From contig NZ_JABWEB010000002.1 of assembly GCF_013369485.1 (NCBI RefSeq), positions 558,001 through 622,000 on the forward strand: DNA of 64,000 bases, read 5' to 3'. The notes below the pieces were generated by a model. It saw only the letters and a list, made by a program, of their open reading frames with translations. It was not told the DNA's origin and did not search any database. Position numbers and translations under genes: made by a program. The DNA is from Massilia sp. BJB1822 (GTDB lineage Bacteria; Pseudomonadota; Gammaproteobacteria; Burkholderiales; Burkholderiaceae_D). Below, piece after piece: positions 20,886 to 29,396 of the stretch. Every line of letters starts with the position of its first letter. Position 1 is the stretch's first letter.

Positions 20886-21107
20886 TTAAGACCAGGACGG
20901 TCTTCGGTGCGGAGGGTGGCGCTGAGAGGTCAGTGCTGTATCGGCCGAGCAAAGTTGCTCGCAGGCGGAAAAAATCTGCGGCGCGAAGTCCTCGAGAAAA
21001 GCCGTCGCGAACCGGTGACCGTGACTTACTTCTAGCTGCAGCCAGATAAGCCTGTAGGCTGATTCGACGGCCGAAGCTGAATACCATTGTGGCGGGTGCG
21101 GCCCCAT
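20886..21107 (-). CDS. Small hypothetical protein
   Basis: A 73-residue protein starting MGPHPPQWYSASAVESAYRL, with one amphipathic helix-rich core and a basic C-terminus. I do not recognise it. The main support is the strong ribosome site AAGGAG five bases before ATG 21107; the open frame to 21158 is ignored for that reason. It is the last of three small leftward genes (with 21191 and 21520). Confidence 0.5.
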   Translation of the reverse strand: MGPHPPQWYSASAVESAYRLIWLQLEVSHGHRFATAFLEDFAPQIFSACEQLCSADTALTSQRHPPHRRPSWS

Positions 21108-21190
21108 GATTTCTCCTTGATGCTCTTCAAGGATAGGTCCGACTTCGCAAGGGGGCATTGATTTTACGCAAACACGCTGCTGTTGCGTGT

Positions 21191-21421
21191 TTAGTTTCGT
21201 GTGTTGTTGACCGGCTTGATACGCCGGTCAGGTGTTGGGCGTGGCAGCGAACCATAGTCGCGGACCTTGTCCTTGGCACGGGCGAATACGTGCTCGATGA
21301 GCCTCAACGGTATACCACACAGCAGTGCATAGGTGATCGCCGCACCCATTCCGAAGGCATCCCGGGTGAGTAGCGCGATGCCAATCCTTTCTGCCGTGTA
21401 GGTATCAAAACGTCTGGTCAT
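21191..21421 (-). CDS. Small hypothetical protein, paralogue-like to 24043-24294
   Basis: A 76-residue protein with a central hydrophobic helix followed by GIPLRLIEHVFARAKDK. The same pattern, a hydrophobic stretch then CVPLHVVERVLS, appears in the separate small gene at 24043-24294, suggesting a small family specific to this cargo zone. No good ribosome site precedes ATG 21421, so the start is doubtful. The function is unknown. Confidence 0.45.
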   Translation of the reverse strand: MTRRFDTYTAERIGIALLTRDAFGMGAAITYALLCGIPLRLIEHVFARAKDKVRDYGSLPRPTPDRRIKPVNNTRN

Positions 21422-21519
21422 AATGAAAGACTATGCCAGAATTCCCAAACACATGCGCCGCCGCCGCGCGCATTGGCGTGCAGACATACAGACAGCGCTG
21501 GCACTGGTTCGCTGCGACC

Positions 21520-21765
21520 TTATCTGAGCCGATGTACGATCAGGCCATCCTCCTGATCGGGCTGTATGACTTCGAACGTATGTTCGCTGAGTTGCATTGC
21601 AGGCTCGCCTGTCGTTAGCGCGTAGCGAAGCGATCCCGTCGAGCGCCGGACAGTGTTGGCCTGAACCGGCGTATCTGTCCATGAGCGCACCAGCATCATT
21701 TGATAGCGTCGTCGTTTTGAATCCAGGACAGTGAACTGCTGGATGATCATTTCGCGATTGAGCAT
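21520..21765 (-). CDS. Small hypothetical protein
   Basis: An 81-residue soluble protein (MLNREMIIQQFTVLDSKRRR at the start, a STGSLRYALTTGEPAMQLSE middle). Unrecognised. ATG 21765 is chosen because GGGAG lies five bases upstream. It is first of three small leftward genes and lies 301 bases downstream of the chemoreceptor stop, separated by a region with a perfect 20-bp palindrome. Confidence 0.55.
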   Translation of the reverse strand: MLNREMIIQQFTVLDSKRRRYQMMLVRSWTDTPVQANTVRRSTGSLRYALTTGEPAMQLSEHTFEVIQPDQEDGLIVHRLR

Positions 21766-22065
21766 GGCTTCTCCCTTTATCGGTCTGGGGAGCTGCCGCA
21801 AGTGAAGTGCAAGATGCGTTTATTTCGGGCTAGCCGATCTGGCCGAAAAAGCAGTTGGTGTGCGCTGGCGCCACCCTTGCAATGTGGTCTGAATAACCCT
21901 GTTCTTCGCCTTGCGTGACAGCGTGCGCTGGCCAGCGCACGTCGAATATTGAATCATGGATGAGAACCTAAAATCAAGCCCTCATGAAATAATTAGTGCT
22001 CGAGGAGACAGACCTTCTGGACGCGCCCGTCTTCGACGTCAGCTGGCGCTGATTCCAGCGTACGG
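21766..22065. promoter_or_regulatory. Intergenic region with a perfect 20-bp palindrome
   Basis: No gene is seen in these 300 bases. CGTGCGCTGGCCAGCGCACG at 21922-21941 is a perfect palindrome with no spacer, and its half GTGCGCTGGC recurs at 21860-21869. Without a T run it is more like a dimer-binding operator than a terminator, though it could also be the 3' hairpin of the leftward chemoreceptor transcript. Confidence 0.5.
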
Positions 22066-23883
22066 TCAGTCTGTCGTGACGGTGAAGTTTGCGGTGCTCG
22101 TTTGCAGATCGGTTGCCGCGTACTGGAGCTGCAGTACCGCCTCGCTGGTTGCCTTGAGCGATTCGACCGATTGCTGCGACGCGTAATTGAGCCGGGACAT
22201 CGTTTCGGAAATCTGCGCAGCCCCCACCGCTTGCGACTGCATACCCTGGAGTACGGTGTCGAACTGCGGCATTAGCCGCTGCACCTGTCCCATCACCTCG
22301 GATAACTGGTCCGTCACCTTCCGCACCTCGCTGACGCTGCGACGGATCTCTTCCGAGAACTTATCCATCCCCATCACGCTTGCTGAAACCGCCGACTGCA
22401 TTTCCTTAAGCATCTGTTCTATGTCCCAGGTAGACGTCGACGTCTGGTCGGCAAGGCGGCGGATTTCGGTTGCCACCACCGAGAAGCCGCGTCCGGCGTC
22501 GCCGGCCTTCTCCGCTTCAATAGCGGCATTGAGTGACAGCAGGTTCGTCTGGTCGGCGACCTTGATAATGGTGATCAGTATGCTGTTGATGTTGCTGGCC
22601 TTCTCGGACAGCGCTGCAAGCTTGCTGCTAATGGAATCCGTGGCTGACACCATTTGCTGCATGGTGGCATCCATGTGATGCAGGCTTTCCTGTGCTTCGG
22701 CTGTGGCCTTGGTCGTGAAATCGGCGACGGTGGTGGCATCCTCCATCGTTTTTAGCAGCAGCCTGGTATTGCCTGATATCTCTTGGGTGGTGCTAAGAAC
22801 TTCGACGGAAGTTTGGGCATGCTCAATGCCGGTTGCTTCTTGCTGTTTGGCCGCGGCGGCAATTTCGGTGGCCGACGTGCTCACTTGAATGCCTGCCCTC
22901 TGTACATTCTCAATCAGTACCCGCAAATGGCTGAGCATGCTGGACAGGCCATTGCCCAGCTGCCCAATGGCGTCGCCGCCGGTAACGCTCACTTCTTTCG
23001 TCAGATTGCCCGCAGCCGCCTGCGAGACGACCCCTAACAAGTGATCCACCTGGGACCGGAGCAACGCGGTAGCGGCAATTTCTTGGGTCAGGTTATCCTG
23101 AATCGATTGCGCCATGCGATTGAACTCGGTCGTGACCTGACCCAGTTCATCCCCGGAGATCACCTGGGCCCGTGCGGTTTGATCGCCCATGCCGATGCGG
23201 GTTACCGCATCCGTCAAATGCTTTAGCGGAGTGAGCATCGCCTTTGTCAGCCAATAGGAAATTGCCAGCGCCAGGGCAACGCAGATTGCGCCGCCAACAG
23301 TCAGGACCAGCAGCATCGCGTCTTGCCATTCGGATGATGCGTGCGAACGCTCGACCAGCAACTGCTCTTCGTCGGCGATCGCTGCTTTGCCCAGCCGGGC
23401 GATGTCGGCAGTCAGCACGATCGCTTGATTCAATTCAACGGCCAATTGCGCATAGTCCTTTGCGCCGATTGTCTTACCGATACTTCTTCGCTGCTCAATG
23501 AGGGCGTGAACGTGATTGCCGATCCACGTATCTGCCAGCGCCGCGATCTTCTTAAACCGGCTTTGCCTGCCGGCATCGTCTTTCGTCAAGGTCGTGGCGT
23601 TGGCAATATGCGTGCGTAGCGCCTTTTCCAGACCTGACAATGGCGCAAGGTGTGAGGATTCTCCGGTCAGCAGATAGGTGCGTGTTATCGTCTGAATCGC
23701 CAGGATGTCGTTCGACATGCGCTCAGTTTCCAGCATGACTGCTAATGTGTGCTTGTTCCAGTCGTTGGCCTGCGCCAGTCGTACCGAATTATGGTAGGCC
23801 AGAGTCAGTAAAATCAGGATGAGCACAACGATACCGGCAAAACCCAAAGTAAGCCTGTTCCTGATCGTGAGATTGTTTGGCAT
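22066..23883 (-). CDS. Methyl-accepting chemotaxis protein, WspA-like
   Basis: A 605-residue receptor. A transmembrane helix near the N-terminus ([17 protein letters not shown]), a four-helix-bundle periplasmic domain (~30-185), a second helix (~188-210), HAMP (~212-265) and a signalling domain follow. The hairpin tip [20 protein letters not shown] and the flanking [18 protein letters not shown] and [13 protein letters not shown] segments closely resemble WspA, the surface sensor that drives the WspR diguanylate cyclase. There is no C-terminal CheR-docking pentapeptide (it ends NFTVTTD). No wspB-F or R lies beside it. ATG 23883 has AGGA six bases upstream. Confidence 0.88.
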   Translation of the reverse strand: MPNNLTIRNRLTLGFAGIVVLILILLTLAYHNSVRLAQANDWNKHTLAVMLETERMSNDILAIQTITRTYLLTGESSHLAPLSGLEKALRTHIANATTLTKDDAGRQSRFKKIAALADTWIGNHVHALIEQRRSIGKTIGAKDYAQLAVELNQAIVLTADIARLGKAAIADEEQLLVERSHASSEWQDAMLLVLTVGGAICVALALAISYWLTKAMLTPLKHLTDAVTRIGMGDQTARAQVISGDELGQVTTEFNRMAQSIQDNLTQEIAATALLRSQVDHLLGVVSQAAAGNLTKEVSVTGGDAIGQLGNGLSSMLSHLRVLIENVQRAGIQVSTSATEIAAAAKQQEATGIEHAQTSVEVLSTTQEISGNTRLLLKTMEDATTVADFTTKATAEAQESLHHMDATMQQMVSATDSISSKLAALSEKASNINSILITIIKVADQTNLLSLNAAIEAEKAGDAGRGFSVVATEIRRLADQTSTSTWDIEQMLKEMQSAVSASVMGMDKFSEEIRRSVSEVRKVTDQLSEVMGQVQRLMPQFDTVLQGMQSQAVGAAQISETMSRLNYASQQSVESLKATSEAVLQLQYAATDLQTSTANFTVTTD

Positions 23884-24042
23884 ATGACATCCTGTCAGTA
23901 GATTCGCCAATGTAGCACTCGGCAGTTAAGCGATGTGCGAAATTCGCCTGGATGGGTAATCCGCGCAGCCATAGGCTCGCAAAGAGCCGGTTGTGAACGA
24001 TCCTGGAGCAAGTTGCGGCGTTCGCCAGGCAGCAGGGTGAGG

Positions 24043-24294
24043 CTAATCTGACTGGGCTACTTCAGGGAGGAAAACGAACAGTCTCTCCGCATGCAGATTA
24101 CTGCAGGTCAGAGCGCGACGCGGAACCCCCAGCACAGAAAGTACCCGTTCAACGACGTGTAACGGGACGCATCGGGAAAGCAGATAGCGCTGGGCCTCGG
24201 CGAGTCCAATGATGGGGCGCAATGTGATGCCATACTGGACCAGCTCTGCCATCCAGACGTCCTGGCGCCGCGTTGCTTCAAATACGGTGTTCAT
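24043..24294 (-). CDS. Small hypothetical protein, paralogue-like to 21191-21421
   Basis: An 83-residue protein (MNTVFEATRRQDVWMAELVQ...). Its CVPLHVVERVLSVLGVPRRA segment parallels the GIPLRLIEHVFA stretch in the small gene at 21191. ATG 24294 has AAGGA about ten bases upstream. Function unknown; it may be the promoter-proximal gene before the leftward chemoreceptor, 159 bases away. Confidence 0.5.
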   Translation of the reverse strand: MNTVFEATRRQDVWMAELVQYGITLRPIIGLAEAQRYLLSRCVPLHVVERVLSVLGVPRRALTCSNLHAERLFVFLPEVAQSD

Positions 24295-24820
24295 TGCCGC
24301 AGTCCTTCGCACCATTGCTGTGTGCTGTGATCAACCCCTCTGCGATCTTCGCGCAGGGTGTTGCATCTTCAGTGTATGTCAATCTCGCACGCGCACCTAA
24401 GGGAATAGCCAGGCATGATAGAGAACGACGCGATAGTGTCCCCATGGGCGCGGTGCTGAACCACGGCCATGCGTGTCGTGCTTCTGAACGATGAGCAGAT
24501 CGTGGCGCTGCCATTCAATCTGCGCCCTTCACAGCTGTCTGATCTGACGTGTACGAAAACGTTAGGTGATACCGTTTTGGGAGCGTATAGTGGTTAGCAG
24601 GCACTTCGCCAAGTTTGGTATTTCGTGTTGGTCTTCCTCAGCATTGCAGCTTCGGATGCAATCCCGTCAAAGTCCCCCAATCCCCCTAATGGTGAGGCGC
24701 CAGGCGACGCCCCCGGTTGACTTGCCTTACATCATCGAGGCGAGGTAATTTTTGCTGGAGCGAAGCGGCTCATTGAAACCTTTCAATGAGCTTTTACCGG
24801 TTGGACGCAAGGAGTGCAAG
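24295..24820. other. Gene-poor stretch
   Basis: I see no convincing gene in these 526 bases; open frames here lack ribosome sites and look like chance. Composition is less GC-rich than the core chromosome. A strong hairpin (24768-24795) closes the region and is listed separately. Confidence 0.4.
24768..24795 (+). terminator. Rho-independent-type hairpin
   Basis: A perfect 11-bp stem (GCTCATTGAAA / TTTCAATGAGC) with two central bases, followed by TTTT. It lies just 25 bases before the start at 24821 and would stop transcripts arriving from the left, or act as an attenuator for the next gene. Confidence 0.65.
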
Positions 24821-25108
24821 ATGCGCAAGCAAGCAAAATTTTGGTTTCAGGGATGGCAGATTATTCTGAGCTGCGCCGAATTTCAGTGCCGCGATGGCGT
24901 GCGCAAGTTTGCCTCGACCGCCATACTCAAACATATGCCCCCACCATTGGATCGCGTGAGTTTGAACTGGCCAGACGCTATCAGGCGCTCGATTGTTTTC
25001 CCAGAAGAGGCATATGGCACAAGGGAAGAGGCAAATACGAATGCGACGTTGAAGGCGCGCTGTCAAGTCATGGCATTGAATGGAACCAGCGCTTCGGCCA
25101 GGAGTTAA
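24821..25108 (+). CDS. Small hypothetical protein, coupled to the next gene
   Basis: A 95-residue protein (MRKQAKFWFQGWQIILSCAE...). AAGGAG lies six bases before ATG 24821, and its TAA (25106-25108) directly abuts the ATG of the next gene, which supports this frame over an overlapping one (24814-25128) that also reads plausibly. The N-terminal aromatic/basic start loosely resembles the repeat of the next protein. Function unknown. Confidence 0.5.
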   Translation: MRKQAKFWFQGWQIILSCAEFQCRDGVRKFASTAILKHMPPPLDRVSLNWPDAIRRSIVFPEEAYGTREEANTNATLKARCQVMALNGTSASARS

Positions 25109-25459
25109 ATGATGGAAAGCATGCTTGACGGTACGATGCCATGGGAATCGGACGAAGCCCTGGCTGCACGGTTTGAAGTTTCGTTCGATGGAAAACGCTA
25201 CGCGTACAGGCAATACCGCTACGAGCTGTTTAGCGATGCACTGCGCTACGCCATGGCGGAGCATGCCAGGAATGGCTTCCTGCCCGATGCGGCCTTTCAG
25301 CCGAATTGGCAAGTGCCTTACGCCCCGGACGATGCGGAGCAAATTGAAATGAGAAAGTTTGGCATTGTCTATGCCAAGGGGCACTATCTCTATCGCTGCT
25401 ACCGCTATAGCCAGTTAAGTGATGCGCTCGCTTATGCGGCGGGGCACCCTGACTTGTAG
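25109..25459 (+). CDS. Hypothetical protein with two similar aromatic repeats
   Basis: A 116-residue protein with two matching segments: FEVSFDGKRYAYRQYRYELF followed by SDALRYA, and FGIVYAKGHYLYRCYRYSQL followed by SDALAYA. The rest is acidic linker. The duplication and aromatic/basic pattern are clear, but I do not know the family. GGAG lies four bases before ATG 25109 and seven before a second ATG at 25112. The desaturase gene starts 21 bases downstream, so a short operon 24821-26665 is likely. Confidence 0.65.
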   Translation: MMESMLDGTMPWESDEALAARFEVSFDGKRYAYRQYRYELFSDALRYAMAEHARNGFLPDAAFQPNWQVPYAPDDAEQIEMRKFGIVYAKGHYLYRCYRYSQLSDALAYAAGHPDL

Positions 25460-25480
25460 TGGATGTGCGGGAGAGCGGGC

Positions 25481-26665
25481 ATGGCGACGCAATTGCAGTG
25501 GTTGGCGCAGGGTGTCCTGGCGTTCAGCTGGTGGCAGCTGTTGTTGGTCGGACTGGGCACGACACACGCAACCATCGTGTCGGTGACGGTATATTTGCAC
25601 CGATGCCAGACCCATCGCGCGCTTTCCCTGAGTCCTGTGGCGGCGCATCTTTTCCGCTTCTGGCTGTGGCTTAGCACCGGGATGGTGACGCGGGAGTGGG
25701 TGGCGGTACATCGCTGCCATCACGCCCACTGCGAAACGGCCAAGGATCCGCATAGCCCGCGCGTGGTCGGCATCCGCGAAGTGCTGTGGCGCGGCGCGGA
25801 ATTGTATCGGGAAGCTACGCGTCGCCCCATGCTGGTTGAGCGCTATGGCGCTGGCGCGCCTGACGACTGGCTCGAACGATGGATATATGGCCGTTATACC
25901 TGGCAGGGCGTCGGTCTGTTGCTGCTATTGGAGCTGATTCTGTTTGGCGCGCGCGGACTGACGCTGTGGGCGTGCCAGATGATGTGGATTCCTTTCCTGG
26001 CCGCTGGCGTCATCAATGGGCTGGGGCATTATGCCGGATATCGCAACTACGACTGCAAGGAAGCGGCAACAAACATTTTTCCTATCGGTCTGCTGATCGG
26101 TGGTGAAGAGCTGCACAATAACCATCATGCCTTCCCGACGTCGGCCAAATTCTCGTCACGCTGGTTTGAGCTGGACGTCGGCTGGGGATACATTCGTGTG
26201 CTGCAATGGCTGCGGCTCGCCTTGGTACGTCGAGCGCCTCACCCTTTGACGCCGCACCCTGGCCAAGTTGCTCCGACCCTGGCCACATTGAGGCAGGTGC
26301 TGGGAAATCGCGCCGAGCTGATGCGTGAGCTGACCGTCGCGACGCTCTCGGTTTATCGCGCTGAGCATACCGCGCTGCGCAAGCATTTACCGCGTCCCAG
26401 CTTGGCGCATGCCAGAAGGCTGCTGCAGCGCGCACCTTGCCATCTCAGCGGCGTGCAACGGTCGGAACTGGCGCAAGTGATGGCGTATAGCTGGCCGCTC
26501 AATGAGATGCAATCGGCGCGCCGGATGCTGGAGCCTTTGTGGCACCGCTCCACGGCATCACAGGAGCAACTGCTTGCCTGCCTACAGGCCTGGTGTCTCC
26601 ATGCGGAGCGCTTCGGCCCCATCCCTCTGCGCCGGTTCGCGCGCCAGCTGGCAAGTTACGGATGA
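25481..26665 (+). CDS. Membrane fatty acid desaturase (acyl-CoA desaturase type)
   Basis: A 394-residue integral membrane di-iron enzyme. The three histidine boxes are present in order: HRCQTH (~40), HRCHH (~77) and HNNHH (~210, in GGEELHNNHHAFP). Hydrophobic segments flank the boxes. The family inserts a double bond in acyl chains, usually at position 9. The C-terminal ~120 residues after the third box extend past the usual core. ATG 25481 has GGAG eight bases upstream. It is cargo of the ICE and might adjust membrane fluidity of the host; that is inference. Confidence 0.88.
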   Translation: MATQLQWLAQGVLAFSWWQLLLVGLGTTHATIVSVTVYLHRCQTHRALSLSPVAAHLFRFWLWLSTGMVTREWVAVHRCHHAHCETAKDPHSPRVVGIREVLWRGAELYREATRRPMLVERYGAGAPDDWLERWIYGRYTWQGVGLLLLLELILFGARGLTLWACQMMWIPFLAAGVINGLGHYAGYRNYDCKEAATNIFPIGLLIGGEELHNNHHAFPTSAKFSSRWFELDVGWGYIRVLQWLRLALVRRAPHPLTPHPGQVAPTLATLRQVLGNRAELMRELTVATLSVYRAEHTALRKHLPRPSLAHARRLLQRAPCHLSGVQRSELAQVMAYSWPLNEMQSARRMLEPLWHRSTASQEQLLACLQAWCLHAERFGPIPLRRFARQLASYG

Positions 26666-26864
26666 AGGCCTGGAATTTTGTACTCATTCATTCCCTACTA
26701 TAGGGGCATCTCCCTTTTGCCAGGCCTCGAATATGATTCTCCGGCGAGGGGCGTTGCGGTGCTATATCCAGCCTTTTATGCACCATGGTCACTGGACCCT
26801 ATAAGGTGTTTGCCACGCAGTTCCATCGTTGATTGTTAGCCTTCAAGCCGTAAGATCTCACCGG

Positions 26865-27308
26865 TTATGCCTCGCGAGAGATCGTCCCATTGGAACGCAA
26901 CCCGGCGGCGCCGGCCAAAACGCCGACCGGCAGCAGCAGCGTCCACTGGGGGAGCACTGCCAACCCACTAAGCCCTTGAAACGTGACGGCAATGGCGATA
27001 AAAACAAGACCAAACACCAACCACGTAACGGAGACGAACAGCGCCAGTATCGAAGCATGGCTGCGGTTATTTGGCAAGGCACCCCACAACAACGCTGCTC
27101 CGGAAGCGACCAAGACGACGCTTACCAAGTGCCAGCACGCGAGCAGCAACAAGCTGATCGGTTGAGGCAGCGATGAGGAGAGCAGTGGTTGGTAAACTTC
27201 GGGAGTGCCCATGAAAATATGGACAATCGCCGTGAATGTGGCCAGGCCGCCTGCAAACAACAGGAGACGATCAGGTTTTGCGGCGGATGCGGACATAGCA
27301 GATCTCAT
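26865..27308 (-). CDS. Hypothetical four-helix membrane protein
   Basis: A 147-residue protein with four predicted membrane helices (around LLLFAGGLATFTAIVHIFMG, LLLLACWHLVSVVLVASGAA, ILALFVSVTWLVFGLVFIAI, LLLPVGVLAGAAG). No catalytic motif is visible. ATG 27296 is a possible alternative start; neither has a strong ribosome site. It is transcribed toward the desaturase. Confidence 0.65.
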   Translation of the reverse strand: MRSAMSASAAKPDRLLLFAGGLATFTAIVHIFMGTPEVYQPLLSSSLPQPISLLLLACWHLVSVVLVASGAALLWGALPNNRSHASILALFVSVTWLVFGLVFIAIAVTFQGLSGLAVLPQWTLLLPVGVLAGAAGLRSNGTISREA

Positions 27309-27639
27309 GATGTGATGTATAGCGTTCTATAGGTTGGTCGCAAAATACTGAGTTAAGACCGGCGCCTGCGGCATGACCTCCTCGGTTCTTAAACGTGGAA
27401 ACCCGTAACGGCGGCGTTTCTTTGAGTTCTATGGTGTTCCCTGGCAGGCTAGCGGAATTGCTTAATCACGCAGCCCCCTCGTAGTCTGGTAATGCCATTG
27501 GCAATGATTGTCGTGGATATGGTGCGCTGCTATTGACGGCGCCTGACCGAAAAGGGCCGTCCGCATTTCAACGCAAGGCCGCTCCATGTGGCGTAATCAT
27601 GAATTGCAGAGTGGAATTGCGCGTGGGAGTTGTGCCAAC
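27309..27639. other. Gap with no visible feature
   Basis: These 331 bases lie between two leftward genes. I see no gene, strong hairpin or repeat; presumably they include the promoter of the membrane-protein gene. Confidence 0.4.
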
Positions 27640-28062
27640 TTAGGCAATTTCCCCCTTCTCTGCGAGCAGTTTGAGGTTCCCCAGTGTGCGTGGCAAGCCA
27701 ACATTGAGTTGTTTGATGAGCATTGGGCCAAGAAGTATTTTGAGTGGCCCTGAGAATGTGACGCGATGCACCACTTCCGTATCCACGCCGCGCGGATGAA
27801 GTTCATGTTCGAAAACCATTTTGAATAGCGGGATCTTCGATTCGACCGTGAAGGACCGGCTTGGAATGAGTTCCGTCACCACCATGGGCACGGTTTGCCC
27901 CTTTGTTGGCGTGAGCTTTCCTTTCGCGCCAAGCTGAAATTCTCCGTTCAGAAATGCGTTTTTCGTGTCGGGATCCCAGGTATGCCAGTTGGAAACATCG
28001 GCATAGATGCTGAAGATCTTGGTTGGACTGGTGCGGACGGAAATACGGTGTTCAACTTGCAT
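27640..28062 (-). CDS. SRPBCC (START-like) family protein
   Basis: A 140-residue soluble protein with the polyketide-cyclase/START-like layout: VEHRISVRTSPTKIFSIYAD, NWHTWDPDTKNAFL, LIPSRSFTVESKIPLFKM and a C-terminal helix. Such domains bind hydrophobic ligands in a deep cavity; the ligand is not predictable. ATG 28062 starts at the family N-terminus; the frame is open to 28227 but the extra part is low in domain character. Confidence 0.75.
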   Translation of the reverse strand: MQVEHRISVRTSPTKIFSIYADVSNWHTWDPDTKNAFLNGEFQLGAKGKLTPTKGQTVPMVVTELIPSRSFTVESKIPLFKMVFEHELHPRGVDTEVVHRVTFSGPLKILLGPMLIKQLNVGLPRTLGNLKLLAEKGEIA

Positions 28063-28381
28063 GGCGTGATCACCAAATGGAGGCGGTTGAAAATGGCGTT
28101 GCTGCGCAAGCCAACGGGTGGCTAAAGGTGGCGTAATTGGCCTTTCAAAAACAAAGGAAGTAAATTGGTTCTGCTGCGTACTAGCCGGCAGCTTATGGCC
28201 GCTTGCCGTTGAAGGGACGGCACGCATACAGGCCTAAAACGACTGGTGGCGCCAAGAATATCATGTTGTCATTCAGGAAAAATACACAAAATCTCACGTG
28301 ATTCGTGAAAGAGCGTGCCGGCCGCCCGTCGCACGTGCCGCATCGAGAGGATGCGATGACATTCGTACGTCAGGGCAGGGT
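28063..28381. other. Gap containing repeat copy A
   Basis: No gene is supported in this 319-base stretch between two leftward genes. Its right part contains the 73-bp repeat described separately (28287-28359). Confidence 0.5.
28287..28359 (+). repeat. 73-bp direct repeat, copy A
   Basis: It begins CAAAATCTCACGTGATTCGT and ends AGAGGATGCGATGA. It matches the copy at 31968-32040 at 67 of 73 positions, in the same orientation with no gaps. It includes the 8-bp palindrome TCACGTGA and ends in a ribosome-site-like GAGAGG plus ATG, but the frame after it is cut short by the LysR gene end. Confidence 0.9.
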
Positions 28382-29305
28382 TCAGTCCTCCACCAGACTG
28401 TCGAACTGCGCAGCAAGGAAATCGATCAGCAGACGCACCGCCGGCAATTGGCCACGGCGCGATGCGAACACGGCATGGATGATTTCGCGGCGTGGCGTCC
28501 AGTCCGTGAGTACCTGCACGAGTTTGCGGCGTTCGAACTGTTCGGTCACCATCATGCGCGGCAACTGGACAATGCCGACACCGGCCACTGCTGCCGCTCT
28601 TAGCGCGAGCATGGAGCGCGTGATGTAACGCGGCTGATGCCTTACATCCTCCTGCATGCCGTCAGGGCCATGGAGTAGCCAGCGATGATCATCTTGTGGT
28701 TGTCCTAGATCCATGCTGGGAAGGAGGGAAAGATCGGCTGGCCCGATCGGTGTCCCGAACTTGGCGAGCAATTCTGGACTGGCAACCAGGCACTGTCCGC
28801 GATCGGACAGGACACGCATCAACAATTCGCTGTCTTCGAGCGGTGGTGGCCGCACGCGGATGGCCAGGTCGATACCTTCCGCCACCACATCCACCTTGCG
28901 ATCGGTCTCTTCCAGATGCAGCTCAACCCGCGGATGAAGCGCCATGAACGCCGCCACCATGTCGCCCACGCGGGTCGACAGCAGTGCGACAGGGCAGGTC
29001 ATGCGAATTACGCCGCGCGGTTCCGAATGCGTCAGCGCGATCGATTCCTCGGCTGCCTCGGCTTCGGTCAGCATGGCACGGCAATGCATGTAGTAGCCGC
29101 GCCCGACTTCGGTGACGCCAAAACTACGCGTGGTTCGCAACAGCAGTTTCGTGCCCAGGCGTTCCTCAAGCTGCGCAATGCGGCGGCTCAGCTTGGACTT
29201 TGGAATACCAAGAGCCCTGCCAGCTGGCGCAAAGCCGGCATGCTCAACTACCTGGGCGAAGTAGTAAAGATCATTGAGATCAGGCGGATTCATTGTTCTA
29301 CTCAT
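28382..29305 (-). CDS. LysR-family transcriptional regulator
   Basis: A 307-residue LysR regulator. The N-terminal winged helix-turn-helix reads FAQVVEHAGFAPAGRALGIP then KSKLSRRIAQLEERLGTKLL, and the C-terminal part is a substrate-binding-like effector domain. It is divergent from the pirin gene (91 bases between starts), the classic arrangement for a LysR protein regulating its neighbour, so it probably controls the pirin-YcaC genes. The alternative start ATG 29293 is possible. Confidence 0.9.
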   Translation of the reverse strand: MSRTMNPPDLNDLYYFAQVVEHAGFAPAGRALGIPKSKLSRRIAQLEERLGTKLLLRTTRSFGVTEVGRGYYMHCRAMLTEAEAAEESIALTHSEPRGVIRMTCPVALLSTRVGDMVAAFMALHPRVELHLEETDRKVDVVAEGIDLAIRVRPPPLEDSELLMRVLSDRGQCLVASPELLAKFGTPIGPADLSLLPSMDLGQPQDDHRWLLHGPDGMQEDVRHQPRYITRSMLALRAAAVAGVGIVQLPRMMVTEQFERRKLVQVLTDWTPRREIIHAVFASRRGQLPAVRLLIDFLAAQFDSLVED

Positions 29306-29396
29306 GGAACACTCTGGGCGATTATTACATACTACCGGCAGTATCGTTCCTTCCCTATGCTTCTTCCTGCTAGACCGATCAAATCAGGAGAAACAA

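Noticed and set aside
24814..25128. Alternative frame (104 aa) overlapping the 24821-25108 gene
   Set aside because: It lacks a ribosome site and would overlap the next gene start; the 24821 frame has AAGGAG and a stop abutting the next ATG.
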